A stretch of DNA of 64,000 nt from Archangiaceae bacterium (GTDB lineage Bacteria > Myxococcota > Myxococcia > Myxococcales > Myxococcaceae), in assembly GCA_016879935.1 (NCBI GenBank), contig JAACJQ010000153.1, positions 1-64,000 of the forward strand, written 5' to 3'. The translations under genes were made by a program, and so were the position numbers. The notes beneath the pieces were generated by a model that had not been told where the DNA came from, made no database searches, and worked only from the letters and a program-made list of their open reading frames with translations. Shown piece after piece: positions 51,078-59,252 of this stretch. Position 1 is the stretch's first letter, and each line of letters opens with the position of its first letter.

Positions 51078-51887
51078 ATGCCTGCTCCCGACGTGAAGAC
51101 GGTCATCACCGGCGTCACCGGCCGCATGGGCCAGATGCTGGTGAAGCTGGTGCGCGACTCCGAGGGCTTCGTGCTGTCGGGCGGCACCGAGAAGAAGGGC
51201 TCGGCGGCGGTGGGCCTCGACGTGGGGCTCGCGTGTCACCTCGGCATGCTCGAGGTGCCCGTCAGCGATTCGCTCGACGCGGCGCTCGGTGGAGCGAACG
51301 TGGTCATCGACTTCACGACACCGGAGGCATCGATCGCGCACGCGAAGAGCTGCGCGGCCAAGAAGGTTCCACTCGTCGTCGGCTCCACTGGCTTCTCGGC
51401 CGAAGCGAAGGCGCAGATCGGCGAGCTGGCGCGCGAGATTCCCATCGTGATGTCGCCGAACATGAGCATCGGCGTGAACCTCGTGATCGAGATCGCCGCG
51501 CAGCTCGCGACCCGCCTCGGCAAGGACTTCGACATCGACATTCTCGAGTCGCACCACCGCCACAAGAAAGACGCGCCCAGCGGTACGGCGCTGCGGCTGG
51601 CCGAGGAGATCGCGAAGGCCCTGCTGCGCCGCCCCGAGGAGATTCGCACCTCGCGCGTCGGCACGATCGGCGAGCGAAGACGCGAAGAGATCGGCGTTCA
51701 GACGCTGCGTGGTGGCGACGTCGTGGGCGAACACACCGTGTACTTCTTCGGCGACGGTGAGCGCATCGAGCTGACCCATCGCGCGTCGAGCCGCGAGCAG
51801 TTCGGCCGTGGAGCCCTGCGCGCCGCAAAGTGGATTCAGGGCAAGGCGCCCGGGCTGTACGGAATGTCCGATGTCCTGGGAGGCTGA
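51078..51887 (+). CDS. dapB: 4-hydroxy-tetrahydrodipicolinate reductase
   Basis: 269 residues. DapB reduces the DapA product with NAD(P)H. The nucleotide site 'VITGVTGRMGQ' is at the N-terminus and the catalytic signature 'ESHHRHKKDAPSGTALRLAEEI' is complete, with the general acid His and the Lys that bind substrate; 'FFGDGERIELTHRASSREQFGRGALRAAKW' closes the protein as usual. It follows dapA by 7 bases. With lysA and dapA it forms the core of this operon; dapC/D/E/F are not in the window. Confidence 0.97.
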   Translation: MPAPDVKTVITGVTGRMGQMLVKLVRDSEGFVLSGGTEKKGSAAVGLDVGLACHLGMLEVPVSDSLDAALGGANVVIDFTTPEASIAHAKSCAAKKVPLVVGSTGFSAEAKAQIGELAREIPIVMSPNMSIGVNLVIEIAAQLATRLGKDFDIDILESHHRHKKDAPSGTALRLAEEIAKALLRRPEEIRTSRVGTIGERRREEIGVQTLRGGDVVGEHTVYFFGDGERIELTHRASSREQFGRGALRAAKWIQGKAPGLYGMSDVLGG

Positions 51888-51888
51888 C

Positions 51889-52653
51889 GTGAGCGTGACG
51901 CGCTTTGGACGAATCGAGACTCCGGCGGGCGCGAAGTACGTCGAGGTGCAGGAGCCGCGCGTGCACGTGCTCTCCGACGCGCCCTGGGCGAAGCCGCACC
52001 GAACGGGCGAGGTGTACGAGCTGGCCGACGTGACGTGGGCGGTGCCGAGCGCGGCTTCGAAGGTCGTCGCCATCGGGCAGAACTACCGCAAACACGCCGA
52101 AGAGATGGGCAAGCCCGTGCCCGTCGAGCCGCTCATCTTCATGAAGCCGATGACGGCGCTGAACGCGCACGGCGCGCCGATTCTCATGCCGCCCGCGAGC
52201 AACGACGTGCAGCACGAGGCCGAGCTGGCGCTGGTGATTGGCCGGAAGCTCACGCGCGCGACCGAAGTCGAAGCCGCCGACGCGATCTTCGCGGTGACCT
52301 GCTTCAACGACGTCACGGCGCGCGACATTCAGAAGCGCGAGGTTCAGCACACGCGTGCGAAGTCGTACGACACGTTCGCCTGCTGCGGCCCGTTCATGGT
52401 GCGTGGCCTCGACTTCTCTGATCTGCAGGTCACCTGCCGGCTCAACGGCGAGCAGAAGCAGTCGGGCCGTACGAGCGACATGGTGCACTCGCCCGCGAAG
52501 CTCGTCGCCTTCATCTCGAACGTGATGACGCTGCTGCCGGGAGACATCATCTCCACCGGCACGCCCTCGGGCGTCGGGCCCATGAAAGACGGTGACGTCG
52601 TGGAGGTGGAGATCGAAGGCATCGGCGTGTTGCGCAACCCGGTGAAGCGGTGA
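51889..52653 (+). CDS. Fumarylacetoacetate hydrolase (FAH) family protein
   Basis: 254 residues from a GTG with GGGAGG 5 bases upstream. The FAH fold is clear: 'VAIGQNYRKHAEEMG', 'PLIFMKPMTALNAHG', the metal-binding acids in 'VQHEAELALVIGR', the Asp in 'CFNDVTARDIQKR' and the C-terminal 'GDIISTGTPSGVGPM'. Family members hydrolyse, decarboxylate or isomerise 2-oxo acids such as acylpyruvates or oxaloacetate. The exact substrate is not shown. It starts one base after the dapB stop, so it belongs to this operon by position; a housekeeping repair role is possible. Confidence 0.88.
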   Translation: MSVTRFGRIETPAGAKYVEVQEPRVHVLSDAPWAKPHRTGEVYELADVTWAVPSAASKVVAIGQNYRKHAEEMGKPVPVEPLIFMKPMTALNAHGAPILMPPASNDVQHEAELALVIGRKLTRATEVEAADAIFAVTCFNDVTARDIQKREVQHTRAKSYDTFACCGPFMVRGLDFSDLQVTCRLNGEQKQSGRTSDMVHSPAKLVAFISNVMTLLPGDIISTGTPSGVGPMKDGDVVEVEIEGIGVLRNPVKR

Positions 52654-53120
52654 CCGAGCGGGTCTTCGTCGCGCTGGGCTCCAACCTCGGAGACCGCAAG
52701 GCGGAGATCGACGAAGCCGTTGGCAGAATCGGAGCACTCCCGATGACTTCGATCGTCGGCGTCGCGCCGATCATCGAGACCGAAGCGCTGCTCCCGCCCG
52801 AGAACCCGGCGCCGCAGCCCTCGTACTTCAACACCGTCGCCGAGCTGCGCACGACGCTCGAGCCCGAGCCGCTGCTCACTGCGCTCAAGGAGATCGAACG
52901 TGCCATGGGCCGGGTGACGACGACGCGGTGGGCGCCGCGGCTGATCGATCTCGATCTCATTCTCTACGGAGCGCGCACGCATTCGAGCGAGCGACTGACC
53001 CTTCCGCATCCCGGGCTTCCGCACCGTCGTTTCGTGCTCGAGCCACTCACTGCGCTCGCGCCCGAGCTCCCGCTCCCCGGCGGCTCGACGCCACGTGAAC
53101 TCCTGCGCCTGCTCCCCTGA
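52650..53120 (+). CDS. folK: 2-amino-4-hydroxy-6-hydroxymethyldihydropteridine pyrophosphokinase
   Basis: 156 residues, GTG start overlapping the FAH gene stop (GTGA). FolK (HPPK) transfers pyrophosphate from ATP to the pterin in folate synthesis. The pterin- and ATP-binding motifs are present: 'VALGSNLGDR', 'YFNTVAELRT', 'ALKEIERAMGRVTTTRWAPRLIDLDLILYG' and 'LPHPGLPHRRFVLEPL'. It is the last gene of the operon started by the lptM-like gene. Other folate genes are not present. Confidence 0.95.
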   Translation: MTERVFVALGSNLGDRKAEIDEAVGRIGALPMTSIVGVAPIIETEALLPPENPAPQPSYFNTVAELRTTLEPEPLLTALKEIERAMGRVTTTRWAPRLIDLDLILYGARTHSSERLTLPHPGLPHRRFVLEPLTALAPELPLPGGSTPRELLRLLP

Positions 53121-53205
53121 CGGCGCTGTCACACTCAGTTTCCTGTGAGGCCCGCACGCTCAACCCCGCGAAACGAAGGGCACACGCGCTGGCCTGACGA
53201 ATGCT

Positions 53206-53541
53206 CTGTCGCCGCGCCTGCGCTCACTCCTCCTGCTGCTCTCGGCTCTCGCCATCACCGCCTGCGACACCACCATCGAAGCGAAGGACTACAAGCAGAC
53301 CTGCTCGGCCGACGCCGAGTGCGTTCCCGTGTTCGTCGGTCAGTTCTGCAACGGTGGCTGTGGCGGCTGCGCCAACGCGGCCATCAACCAGTCCGACGTC
53401 TCTCGCTACACCTCCGACGTGAACACCATCAGCAACGCCTGCATTCGGGTCGGCCCTCCGGTGCTCTGCGCCGCGGCCGCGTGTCGGCAGCCCGAAGCTG
53501 CCTGTGTGAACGGCACCTGCGCGCTGAAGGCCTTCCAATGA
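53206..53541 (+). CDS. Cys-rich lipoprotein without a canonical start codon
   Basis: The frame 53221-53541 encodes a convincing lipoprotein: a hydrophobic stretch 'RSLLLLLSALAITACD' with a lipobox, then about 90 residues with ten cysteines ('KQTCSADAECVPVFVGQFCNGGCGGCANAAI'). Between the upstream in-frame stop (53146-53148) and residue 'D' after the lipobox there is no ATG, GTG or TTG; only CTG codons at 53194, 53206 and 53218 are available. The first canonical start, GTG at 53329, would remove the signal. Either a CTG start is used or a small frameshift has separated the start (an ATG at 53201 is in another frame). Confidence 0.55.
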   Translation: MSPRLRSLLLLLSALAITACDTTIEAKDYKQTCSADAECVPVFVGQFCNGGCGGCANAAINQSDVSRYTSDVNTISNACIRVGPPVLCAAAACRQPEAACVNGTCALKAFQ

Positions 53542-53837
53542 AGTGGCTTGGCCTGCTGCTGCTCCTCGCGGCCTGCAACACCGGGCTGCACCGCGTCGAC
53601 TACACCGACACCTGCAACGTCGACTCCGACTGTGTCGCGGTCTTCATGGGCGACCCCTGCAACGGGTGCAGCTGTACCAACGACGCCATCAGCACCTCGT
53701 CGAAGGCGAAGTACGACGCCGACGCGCGCGCCTACGCTTCGTTCTGCTCTCCGTTTCGCCCGCAGTGCCTCGCCGATTGCGTCGCCGCGCGGGCGGTGTG
53801 TCAGGCCGGGCGATGTGCGCTCTCCACCTCCCCGTGA
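53538..53837 (+). CDS. Cys-rich lipoprotein, paralogue of preceding gene
   Basis: 99 residues. The signal peptide ends in a lipobox (LLLAACN). The mature part has eight cysteines in the pattern 'DYTDTCNVDSDCVAVFMGDPCNGCSCTNDAIS', clearly related to the preceding protein ('DYKQTCSADAECVPVFVGQFCNGGCGGC'). The two are products of a tandem duplication. The ATG overlaps the preceding stop by four bases (ATGA), so translation is coupled. The function is unknown; disulphide-stabilised small lipoproteins of this kind are frequent in myxobacteria. Confidence 0.8.
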   Translation: MKWLGLLLLLAACNTGLHRVDYTDTCNVDSDCVAVFMGDPCNGCSCTNDAISTSSKAKYDADARAYASFCSPFRPQCLADCVAARAVCQAGRCALSTSP

Positions 53838-53882
53838 GAACGGGTTGAAGCGAAGCACCGGTCCAGTGATAGGAGCGCCCTC

Positions 53883-55028
53883 ATGTCGGTCTGGTCGCTC
53901 GCCCTGAGTGTCGCCCTCGCGCAGAACGCCGCGCCCCCTGGCCCCAACCCCGAGGAGCTGATCAAGAAGATCGACTCCACGCCCGACCTGAAGGGCAAAG
54001 AGAAGCCCTTCGAGATCGCCTCGTCGCTCGCGCGCCTTTACTTCAGCCAGGGCCGCACGAAGGACGCACAGGTCTACGCGAAAGAAGCGCTGGCTTCGGC
54101 CGAACCTGCGCTGCGCTTCTACGTCGATCAGAAGAAGGCGCTGCGCAGCGGCAAACCGACGCCCGACGCCGAAGCGAAGTGCGAGGTCGAGAAGCCCAAA
54201 GAGGCGAACCTGGTGAACCTCGTCGAGCTCGCGAAGAACCAGGCGTCGAACGGCAAGACCGCGCTCGCCGTCACCTGCGCCCGCAAGGCCGTCGCCGGAG
54301 TGCCCGAGGTGCTGATGATGGATGGCAACGCCTCGTTCCTCGCCCACGACTACGCGAACGCGCGCAAGGCCTACGAGAAGGTGCTGGCCACGTTCGACGA
54401 CGTGCCCGACGCGCTCTACGCCCGCGGCGCGCTCACCATCGACGAGAAGCCAGACGACGTGAAGGCGCTCGAGAGCGCGAAGGTCGATCTCGAGAAGTTC
54501 CTCGTGGCCGCGCCCCAGGCTCGTCAGGGTCGAAACGCGAAGGCGCTGCTCGAGCGTACGAAGGCGGGTATCGCGGCCGGTGGGCTCTCGAAGCTCAAGC
54601 CCGTGCCAGCCCCCGTCGCGGCTGCGGCGCCGAACATGATGCCCGCGCTCGACAAGGCCACCATCGAGGCGTTCCAGAACGCGCCCAGCACGCCCGAGAC
54701 CGAGGCGAAGTACGCCAAGCTCATCGACGACGCCGAAGACGCGCTCTCGAAGGGCCAGTATCAAGAGGCCCTCGGCGGCTTCCGTCAGGTGATGCCCTTT
54801 CAGCCCACGAACCCGAAGCTGCGCGCCGGCATGGCCTGGAGCCTCGTGAAGCTCGGCAAGCCCATGGCCGACACCGTGTGGCGCGCCGCGCTCGAGTCGC
54901 CCGAAGCCATCGACGCGCTCGGCGATCGGCTCAAGGCCAAAGGTGACGTCGAAGGCGCGAAGGCTCTGTGGACCCGGCTGGCCGAGACCGCGCCGGGCTA
55001 TGCTCCGAAGCTCGAGGGAAAACGATGA
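53883..55028 (+). CDS. TPR-repeat exported protein
   Basis: 381 residues. A short hydrophobic N-terminus ('SVWSLALSVALAQ') may be a weak signal peptide. The rest is helical with degenerate TPR units: 'ASSLARLYFSQGRTKDAQVYAKEALA', 'NLVELAKNQASNGKTALAVTCARKAV', 'NASFLAHDYANARKAYEKVLATFDDV', and near the end 'DAEDALSKGQYQEALGGFRQVMPFQP'. It probably serves as a scaffold in the periplasm. The stop overlaps the next start (ATGA at 55025-55028), so the two proteins are made together. Confidence 0.78.
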   Translation: MSVWSLALSVALAQNAAPPGPNPEELIKKIDSTPDLKGKEKPFEIASSLARLYFSQGRTKDAQVYAKEALASAEPALRFYVDQKKALRSGKPTPDAEAKCEVEKPKEANLVNLVELAKNQASNGKTALAVTCARKAVAGVPEVLMMDGNASFLAHDYANARKAYEKVLATFDDVPDALYARGALTIDEKPDDVKALESAKVDLEKFLVAAPQARQGRNAKALLERTKAGIAAGGLSKLKPVPAPVAAAAPNMMPALDKATIEAFQNAPSTPETEAKYAKLIDDAEDALSKGQYQEALGGFRQVMPFQPTNPKLRAGMAWSLVKLGKPMADTVWRAALESPEAIDALGDRLKAKGDVEGAKALWTRLAETAPGYAPKLEGKR

Positions 55029-55444
55029 ACCGCTTCTTCCTGTTCGCAGTGATCGCCCTGGCCGCCGCGTGCGGTAAGCAGCCCGGCATTCAGACCACCA
55101 ACCGCGGCGAGCTGAAGCTCGAGCTGCCCGACGCCGGCGCCGTCTTCGAGACCAGCTACGCGTTTGGTGACGTGAAGGCGAACGAGTCGGCAAAGCTGAA
55201 CTTCACCGTCGTCAACACCGGCCTCGACGCACTCGACATTCGCGTGGTGAAGGTGATGACGGCCGACACCGGCGCGTTCTTCGTGCAGGGCGGTACGGGG
55301 TCGGTGGCACCTCAGGTCCGCCGAACCTTCAGCGTCACGTTCGCCCCTGCTCGCATGGGTGCGCACACCGGTGAGCTGGTGTTCGAGACCAACGCGAACT
55401 CCGAGAGCGCCAAGCTGACGCTCACCGGCAACGCGGTTCCGTAA
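55025..55444 (+). CDS. ASH (ASPM/SPD-2/Hydin)-domain lipoprotein
   Basis: 139 residues. A signal peptide with lipobox (AAACGK) precedes an immunoglobulin-like beta-sandwich: 'YAFGDVKANESAKLNFTVVNTGLDALDIRVVKVMT' and 'RRTFSVTFAPARMGAHTGELVFETNANSESAKLTLTGNAV', the pattern of ASH domains found in many surface proteins of Myxococcota. It likely binds another protein at the cell surface. It is co-translated with the preceding TPR gene. Confidence 0.82.
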   Translation: MNRFFLFAVIALAAACGKQPGIQTTNRGELKLELPDAGAVFETSYAFGDVKANESAKLNFTVVNTGLDALDIRVVKVMTADTGAFFVQGGTGSVAPQVRRTFSVTFAPARMGAHTGELVFETNANSESAKLTLTGNAVP

Positions 55445-55461
55445 CCCCCGGTCTTCTGCGG

Positions 55462-55480
55462 CCCGGCAGCCTTCGCCGGG
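55462..55480 (+). terminator. GC-rich hairpin after the ASH-domain gene
   Basis: CCCGGC-AGCCTTC-GCCGGG forms a perfect 6-bp stem with a 7-base loop, 17 bases after the stop of the ASH-domain gene. There is no T-run after it, so if it terminates transcription it is not a typical intrinsic terminator. Confidence 0.3.
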
Positions 55481-55569
55481 GTCATCAGCAGGCGCGAACC
55501 CAACCACCGCTCGCCTCTCGTTCGCGTCTGCGACCGTGCGCGGCGTTCGCCTTGCACAGCTCGAGGGCC

Positions 55570-56421
55570 GTGGCGTCGCTTCGGGTCATCAGCGTGACAG
55601 GTGGGAAGGGCGGGGTGGGCAAGACGCACCTCGTGGCCAACCTTGCGGTGTTGGCGGCACGGCGCGGGCTGCGCACCGTCGTCATCGACGCAGACACGGG
55701 GCTCGCCAGCGTGCACGTGCTCTTCGGGCTCTCGGCGAACCTGCACGTCGGTGACGTGCTCGAGGGCGCCGATCTCGACGAGGCGTTGCTCGAGACGCCG
55801 CACGGGCTCTCGGTGCTGCCGGCTGCGAGCGGAGAACGATCGCTCACCTTCCTCGCCGAGAGTCAGCAGCTGTCGCTGCGCAGCGTGTGGGACGAGCTCG
55901 CCGAGCGCTTCGACGTGGTGCTGATCGACTGCCCGCCCGGGCTGGGTCGTGACGCGCTCTTCGCCGCCGCGTCGGCCGAGCGCATCGTGCTGGTCGCGAC
56001 GCCCGAGCCCACGAGCTTGTCAGACGCCGCGGTGCTCGCGCAGGCGCTGCTGGAGCACACTGGCGCGCGCATCGTCGACGTCGTGGTGAACGGCACGCGC
56101 TCCGAGCGCCAGGGCCAGCTCGCCTTCGGCCGGCTCCAGGCGTGCTCGACGTCAGCGGCGACTCCGAAGCTCGTGTACCTGGGCTCGTTGCCTGACGACC
56201 ACAACGTGCGTCGGGCGGCTGCCCTGTCGCGGCCGTTGGTGACCCTCGCGCCAGCGAGCCCCGCCGCGCGCGCCATCGATCGCCTCGCGTGCGAGCTCTT
56301 CGACACCGAACCGCGGCCGCTCGAGAACCTGGGCGGCTCGACCATTGGCCTCGAGCGACGCCTGCGTGAGGCCGAGTCGACCCAGCCAGCATCACCCACC
56401 CCGGGCCGCTGGCTTGCCTGA
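55570..56421 (+). CDS. MinD/FlhG-like ParA-family ATPase
   Basis: 283 residues from the GTG at 55570 (a TTG at 55552 is possible). The deviant Walker A 'KGGVGKTH', the 'VIDADTGLASVHVLFG' switch region and Walker B-like 'FDVVLIDCPPGLG' identify the family. The second half resembles FlhG/MinD ('TPEPTSLSDAAVLAQALLE'), but the C-terminal tail is Pro-rich and lacks the membrane-binding amphipathic helix of MinD. Such ATPases place flagella, pili or chemosensory clusters. No flagellar gene is present; the next genes are signalling proteins, so a role in positioning a signalling complex is plausible. Confidence 0.85.
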   Translation: MASLRVISVTGGKGGVGKTHLVANLAVLAARRGLRTVVIDADTGLASVHVLFGLSANLHVGDVLEGADLDEALLETPHGLSVLPAASGERSLTFLAESQQLSLRSVWDELAERFDVVLIDCPPGLGRDALFAAASAERIVLVATPEPTSLSDAAVLAQALLEHTGARIVDVVVNGTRSERQGQLAFGRLQACSTSAATPKLVYLGSLPDDHNVRRAAALSRPLVTLAPASPAARAIDRLACELFDTEPRPLENLGGSTIGLERRLREAESTQPASPTPGRWLA

Positions 56422-56463
56422 CGGGCACCTGGGCGCGGCACACACGCTGCACGGAGGGACACC

Positions 56464-56823
56464 ATGAGAATTCTCGTCGTCGATGACAGCAAGGCCATGC
56501 GCTCGCTCGTCTGTCGTGCGCTGAAGGCGGCGGGGTTCGAGCAGCTGACCGAGGCCTGCAATGGGGCCGAGGCGTTGGCGACCTTCAACGCGCAGCCGTT
56601 CGACTTCGTCCTGACCGACTGGAACATGCCCGAGATGGACGGGCTGACCCTGGTGAAGACGTTGTGTGCGGGTCGCCCCGGCATGCCGATCGGCATGGTG
56701 ACGAGCGAGTGCACGGAAGATCAGATCGCCACGGCACGCGAGGCTGGCGCCCGCTTCGTGGTGAACAAGCCATTCACGGCTGAGACCCTCAAGCAGGCGC
56801 TGGAGCGGGCGACGGCGTCATGA
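56464..56823 (+). CDS. Single-domain response regulator (CheY-like)
   Basis: 119 residues. The receiver domain alone: acidic pair D7/D8, phospho-acceptor D52 ('FVLTDWNMPEMDG'), T80 ('GMVTSE') and K102 ('VVNKPF'). With no output domain, it acts by contacting another protein once phosphorylated. A GGAGGG site lies before the ATG. The stop overlaps the HDOD gene start (ATGA at 56820-56823), suggesting that the HDOD protein or a nearby receiver is its partner. Confidence 0.93.
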   Translation: MRILVVDDSKAMRSLVCRALKAAGFEQLTEACNGAEALATFNAQPFDFVLTDWNMPEMDGLTLVKTLCAGRPGMPIGMVTSECTEDQIATAREAGARFVVNKPFTAETLKQALERATAS

Positions 56824-57686
56824 CCGCGGCCGTGTCACTGCCCGTCGGCCCGGTCGCCAACGCGATCATGGAGTCGGTCGACGGGATTGGCACGGTGCCG
56901 ACGGCGGTGGCGCAGGTCTTCAGCCTCATCAACGACCCCAAAGCGTCGATGTCTGACTTCGAGCGCGTCATGCGCCCAGACGTCGGTCTCACGGCGAACC
57001 TGCTGCGCAGCGCGAACTCGGCGTACTACCGCGGCAGCCGCGAGATCACCTCGGTGAAAGACGCGATCAGCCGCATGGGCCTGCGGCGCGTGTTCGAGGT
57101 GGTGACCTCGCAGAGCTTCGCGCGCACCATTCCTCCCAAGCTCAAGGGCTACGAGCTGGCGGCCGACGCGTATTGGGGGCACTCCATCACCGTGGCCGTG
57201 TTGTCCGACCGCATCGGGCGCGCTGCGGGCTTCACGTACCCCGACCTCGCTTTCACGGGTGGACTGCTCCACGACCTGGGCAAGGTCGTCATCGCGACCT
57301 GGCTCGCGGGCGCCGGCGCGTTTCAGGTGACGCCGACGAAGGTGCTCCACAGCATCGATGACGAGCGCGAGCTGTTGTCGTTCGATCACGTCGAGGCAGG
57401 TGAAGCGCTCGCGCACAGGTGGAACCTGCCGAAGGACATCGCGGCGGCCACGCGGTGGCATCACGACCCCTCGAGCGCACCGACGGCGACGCAGCGGTAC
57501 TTCGCGACGGTGATTCAGGTGGCCGACACGTTGTCGGGGCTCGCTGGCAGCGGAGAGGGCGTCGAACAGGCGCTCGACCCGAGCTCGCTCGAGCGGCTCA
57601 ACCTGACGGAAGAGAAGCTGCTGCGCCTGGTCGAAGATGCGAAGCCGGAGATCAGCCGTACGCGTGAGCTGCTCAAGATGCGCTGA
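56820..57686 (+). CDS. HDOD-domain signalling protein
   Basis: 288 residues. The HDOD domain covers about residues 20-230: 'IGTVPTAVAQVFSLINDPKASMSDFERVMRPDVGLTANLLRSANSAYY', 'SRMGLRRVFEVV', 'WGHSITVAVLSDRIG' and 'AFTGGLLHDLGKVVIATW', with the HD-type 'LLHDLGK' but not a full HD-GYP set. These proteins are regulatory, often in cyclic-di-GMP or polar signalling (for example GsmA-like or CheY-linked proteins). It is co-translated with the CheY-like protein. A second HDOD gene lies 660 bases further on. Confidence 0.88.
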   Translation: MTAAVSLPVGPVANAIMESVDGIGTVPTAVAQVFSLINDPKASMSDFERVMRPDVGLTANLLRSANSAYYRGSREITSVKDAISRMGLRRVFEVVTSQSFARTIPPKLKGYELAADAYWGHSITVAVLSDRIGRAAGFTYPDLAFTGGLLHDLGKVVIATWLAGAGAFQVTPTKVLHSIDDERELLSFDHVEAGEALAHRWNLPKDIAAATRWHHDPSSAPTATQRYFATVIQVADTLSGLAGSGEGVEQALDPSSLERLNLTEEKLLRLVEDAKPEISRTRELLKMR

Positions 57687-57695
57687 GCGCGCCAA

Positions 57696-57899
57696 TCACC
57701 ACTCAGCAGGTTCGCCTGCGACAGGCTTCCCGCTGAGAAGGTCGCGCATCGTCTTGGTCGGCCGATTCCTGTGGGCCTTGATCACCGCTTCGAGCGACCG
57801 ATGCGTGACGACGAGCCTGGCTGGAATCACCAGCCCTGCAGGCAATTCACGCGCGGGCCGCTGCGCAGGGAACCTCGGAGTTGGAGAGCGTGGCGTCAT
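57696..57899 (-). CDS. Small hypothetical protein (weakly supported)
   Basis: 67 residues, basic and Pro-rich at the start ('MTPRSPTPRFPAQRPARELPAGLVIPARLVVTHRSLEAVIKAHRNRP'). The ATG overlaps the stop of the next upstream minus-strand frame by four bases (ATGA), as in coupled genes. Codon third-position G/C is only moderate. No family is recognised. The gene tail ends 9 bases from the stop of the convergent HDOD gene. It is either a small accessory gene or part of a decayed one. Confidence 0.4.
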   Translation of the reverse strand: MTPRSPTPRFPAQRPARELPAGLVIPARLVVTHRSLEAVIKAHRNRPTKTMRDLLSGKPVAGEPAEW

Positions 57900-58210
57900 T
57901 GACGAGAGGAGAACAACCAGAACGTCGAGAAGAGGGCCGGAACGCCCGTACGTATTCCGAAAACGACCGCTGAATTTTGCCGTGGCCCGTATGCAACGAC
58001 TCGAGAGAGCGCGGTGACGGCCGCGTGCTGCCAGTCATCCGCCTTCTGGCTCGTCCCGACTGGAACAACTGCCACGCTGGGCTCGGCAGTACGACTGCAG
58101 GTCGGAGTGACATCAGACCGGCGGAAGTAGGGTTTGAAGACCTCGGCTCGGCCCCATGCAGACGGGGTGAAGATCCACAACCGACGAGAAGAGGAAGAAG
58201 CGAGCCCCAC
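57896..58210 (-). CDS. Hypothetical protein (weakly supported)
   Basis: 104 residues from a GTG at 58210 that has AAGGG 7 bases upstream. The most protein-like stretch is 'EPSVAVVPVGTSQKADDWQHAAVTALSRVVAYGPRQNSAVVFG'. It may start further upstream, where a lipoprotein-like signal ('LAWGSLLPLLVGCG') lies in another frame, which could mean a frameshifted lipoprotein gene. Codon use is mixed, unlike the flanking HDOD genes. Together with the 67-residue frame it fills most of the gap between those genes. Nothing recognisable lies in 58211-58349. Confidence 0.35.
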   Translation of the reverse strand: MGLASSSSRRLWIFTPSAWGRAEVFKPYFRRSDVTPTCSRTAEPSVAVVPVGTSQKADDWQHAAVTALSRVVAYGPRQNSAVVFGIRTGVPALFSTFWLFSSRQ

Positions 58211-58349
58211 GCAAGCACCCTTGCGAAGGCCACCTGGTTGCGAGCACGGAAGGTCACGAGGCGGAGCTTTGTTTGGGGCATGGAGGCCACGGCCTCGATA
58301 GCCCAACTGGAGTGCTGCGTTTGCGCTCCTCGCCGTGACTTCGAGCCGG

Positions 58350-59222
58350 TCACACCATGAGCGCTTTGACGCGATCTCCGAGCCCGCCCGACAACCGCTG
58401 CAGCACGTTGTCGTCGATGCCCAGCAGCGACCGCCCAATCATCACCAGCGCGTCGACGTCGGACGCGTCGATCTTGCCGACGTAGATGCCTTCCTTCTTC
58501 GCGAGCGCATTGGCGAACCGCACGCAGTTGCCCACCGACACGCGCTCGGCCGAGTTGTACTCGCTGCAGTCTTGAATCGCCGACGCCACGGTCTCGGGCA
58601 GGCCCCACTTCTGGGCGAGCGCCACGCCGATGGGCCGGTGAACCTTCTGGAGCACGTCGACCCACGCGTCAGGGTCGATCCACACGTTGGTCCTGGTACC
58701 GACGACGTTCTTCTCGGCCTCGAGCAAGAGGAACGCGACCACGGGCTTGCCGATGTCATGCAGCAGGCCGGCGAGATACGCGGCCTCGGTCTCTGCGACG
58801 CCACACAGGGCCGCCACGTCACGCGACAGCATCGCCACCGCCAGCGAGTGCTCCCACAGCCCGCGCGTGTGTTCTCCGATGCGCGGGTCTCTCGACTCGA
58901 ACAACCGGTGGGCCGAGATCTCGACGAGCAGTGACTTGAACTTCTCCACGCCCAGCCGCGTGAGGGCCTGGGGCAGACTCCGAGCGCGCTCCATGCCGCC
59001 GTGTTGAACCGAGTTGGCCGCGCGCAGCACGCGGGCCGCGATCACCGTGTCGCGCTCGACGAGCGGCGTCGCGTCTTTCGGAGAAAACGACGGGTCACGC
59101 ACCAACTGCAGCACGCGCGTCACCACCGTCGGAGGCGCCGGCAACACCAGCGAATTGTCGGCGATCTTCTTCGAGAGGATCGCCTGCACCTGCTCGCCCA
59201 GCTTTTCTGCCACGACTGCCAT
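58350..59222 (-). CDS. HDOD-domain signalling protein
   Basis: 290 residues, with a GGGAGGG site before the ATG. The HDOD domain runs from about residue 20 to 230: 'LPAPPTVVTRVLQLVRDPSFSPKDATPLVERDTVIAARVLRAANS', 'RLGVEKFKSLLVEI', 'WEHSLAVAMLSRDVA' and 'LAGLLHDIGKPVVAFLLL'. It is only distantly related to the HDOD protein at 56820. It lies at the end of a minus-strand group, downstream of a STAS protein and a double receiver, and is likely an output partner. Confidence 0.88.
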   Translation of the reverse strand: MAVVAEKLGEQVQAILSKKIADNSLVLPAPPTVVTRVLQLVRDPSFSPKDATPLVERDTVIAARVLRAANSVQHGGMERARSLPQALTRLGVEKFKSLLVEISAHRLFESRDPRIGEHTRGLWEHSLAVAMLSRDVAALCGVAETEAAYLAGLLHDIGKPVVAFLLLEAEKNVVGTRTNVWIDPDAWVDVLQKVHRPIGVALAQKWGLPETVASAIQDCSEYNSAERVSVGNCVRFANALAKKEGIYVGKIDASDVDALVMIGRSLLGIDDNVLQRLSGGLGDRVKALMV

Positions 59223-59252
59223 GGCGAACCCTCCCTCTCTTGCTCAAGAACT

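Noticed and set aside
53329-53541. Start of the first Cys-rich lipoprotein at GTG 53329
   Set aside because: This start would remove the signal peptide and lipobox, which are encoded in frame upstream and match the paralogue that follows.
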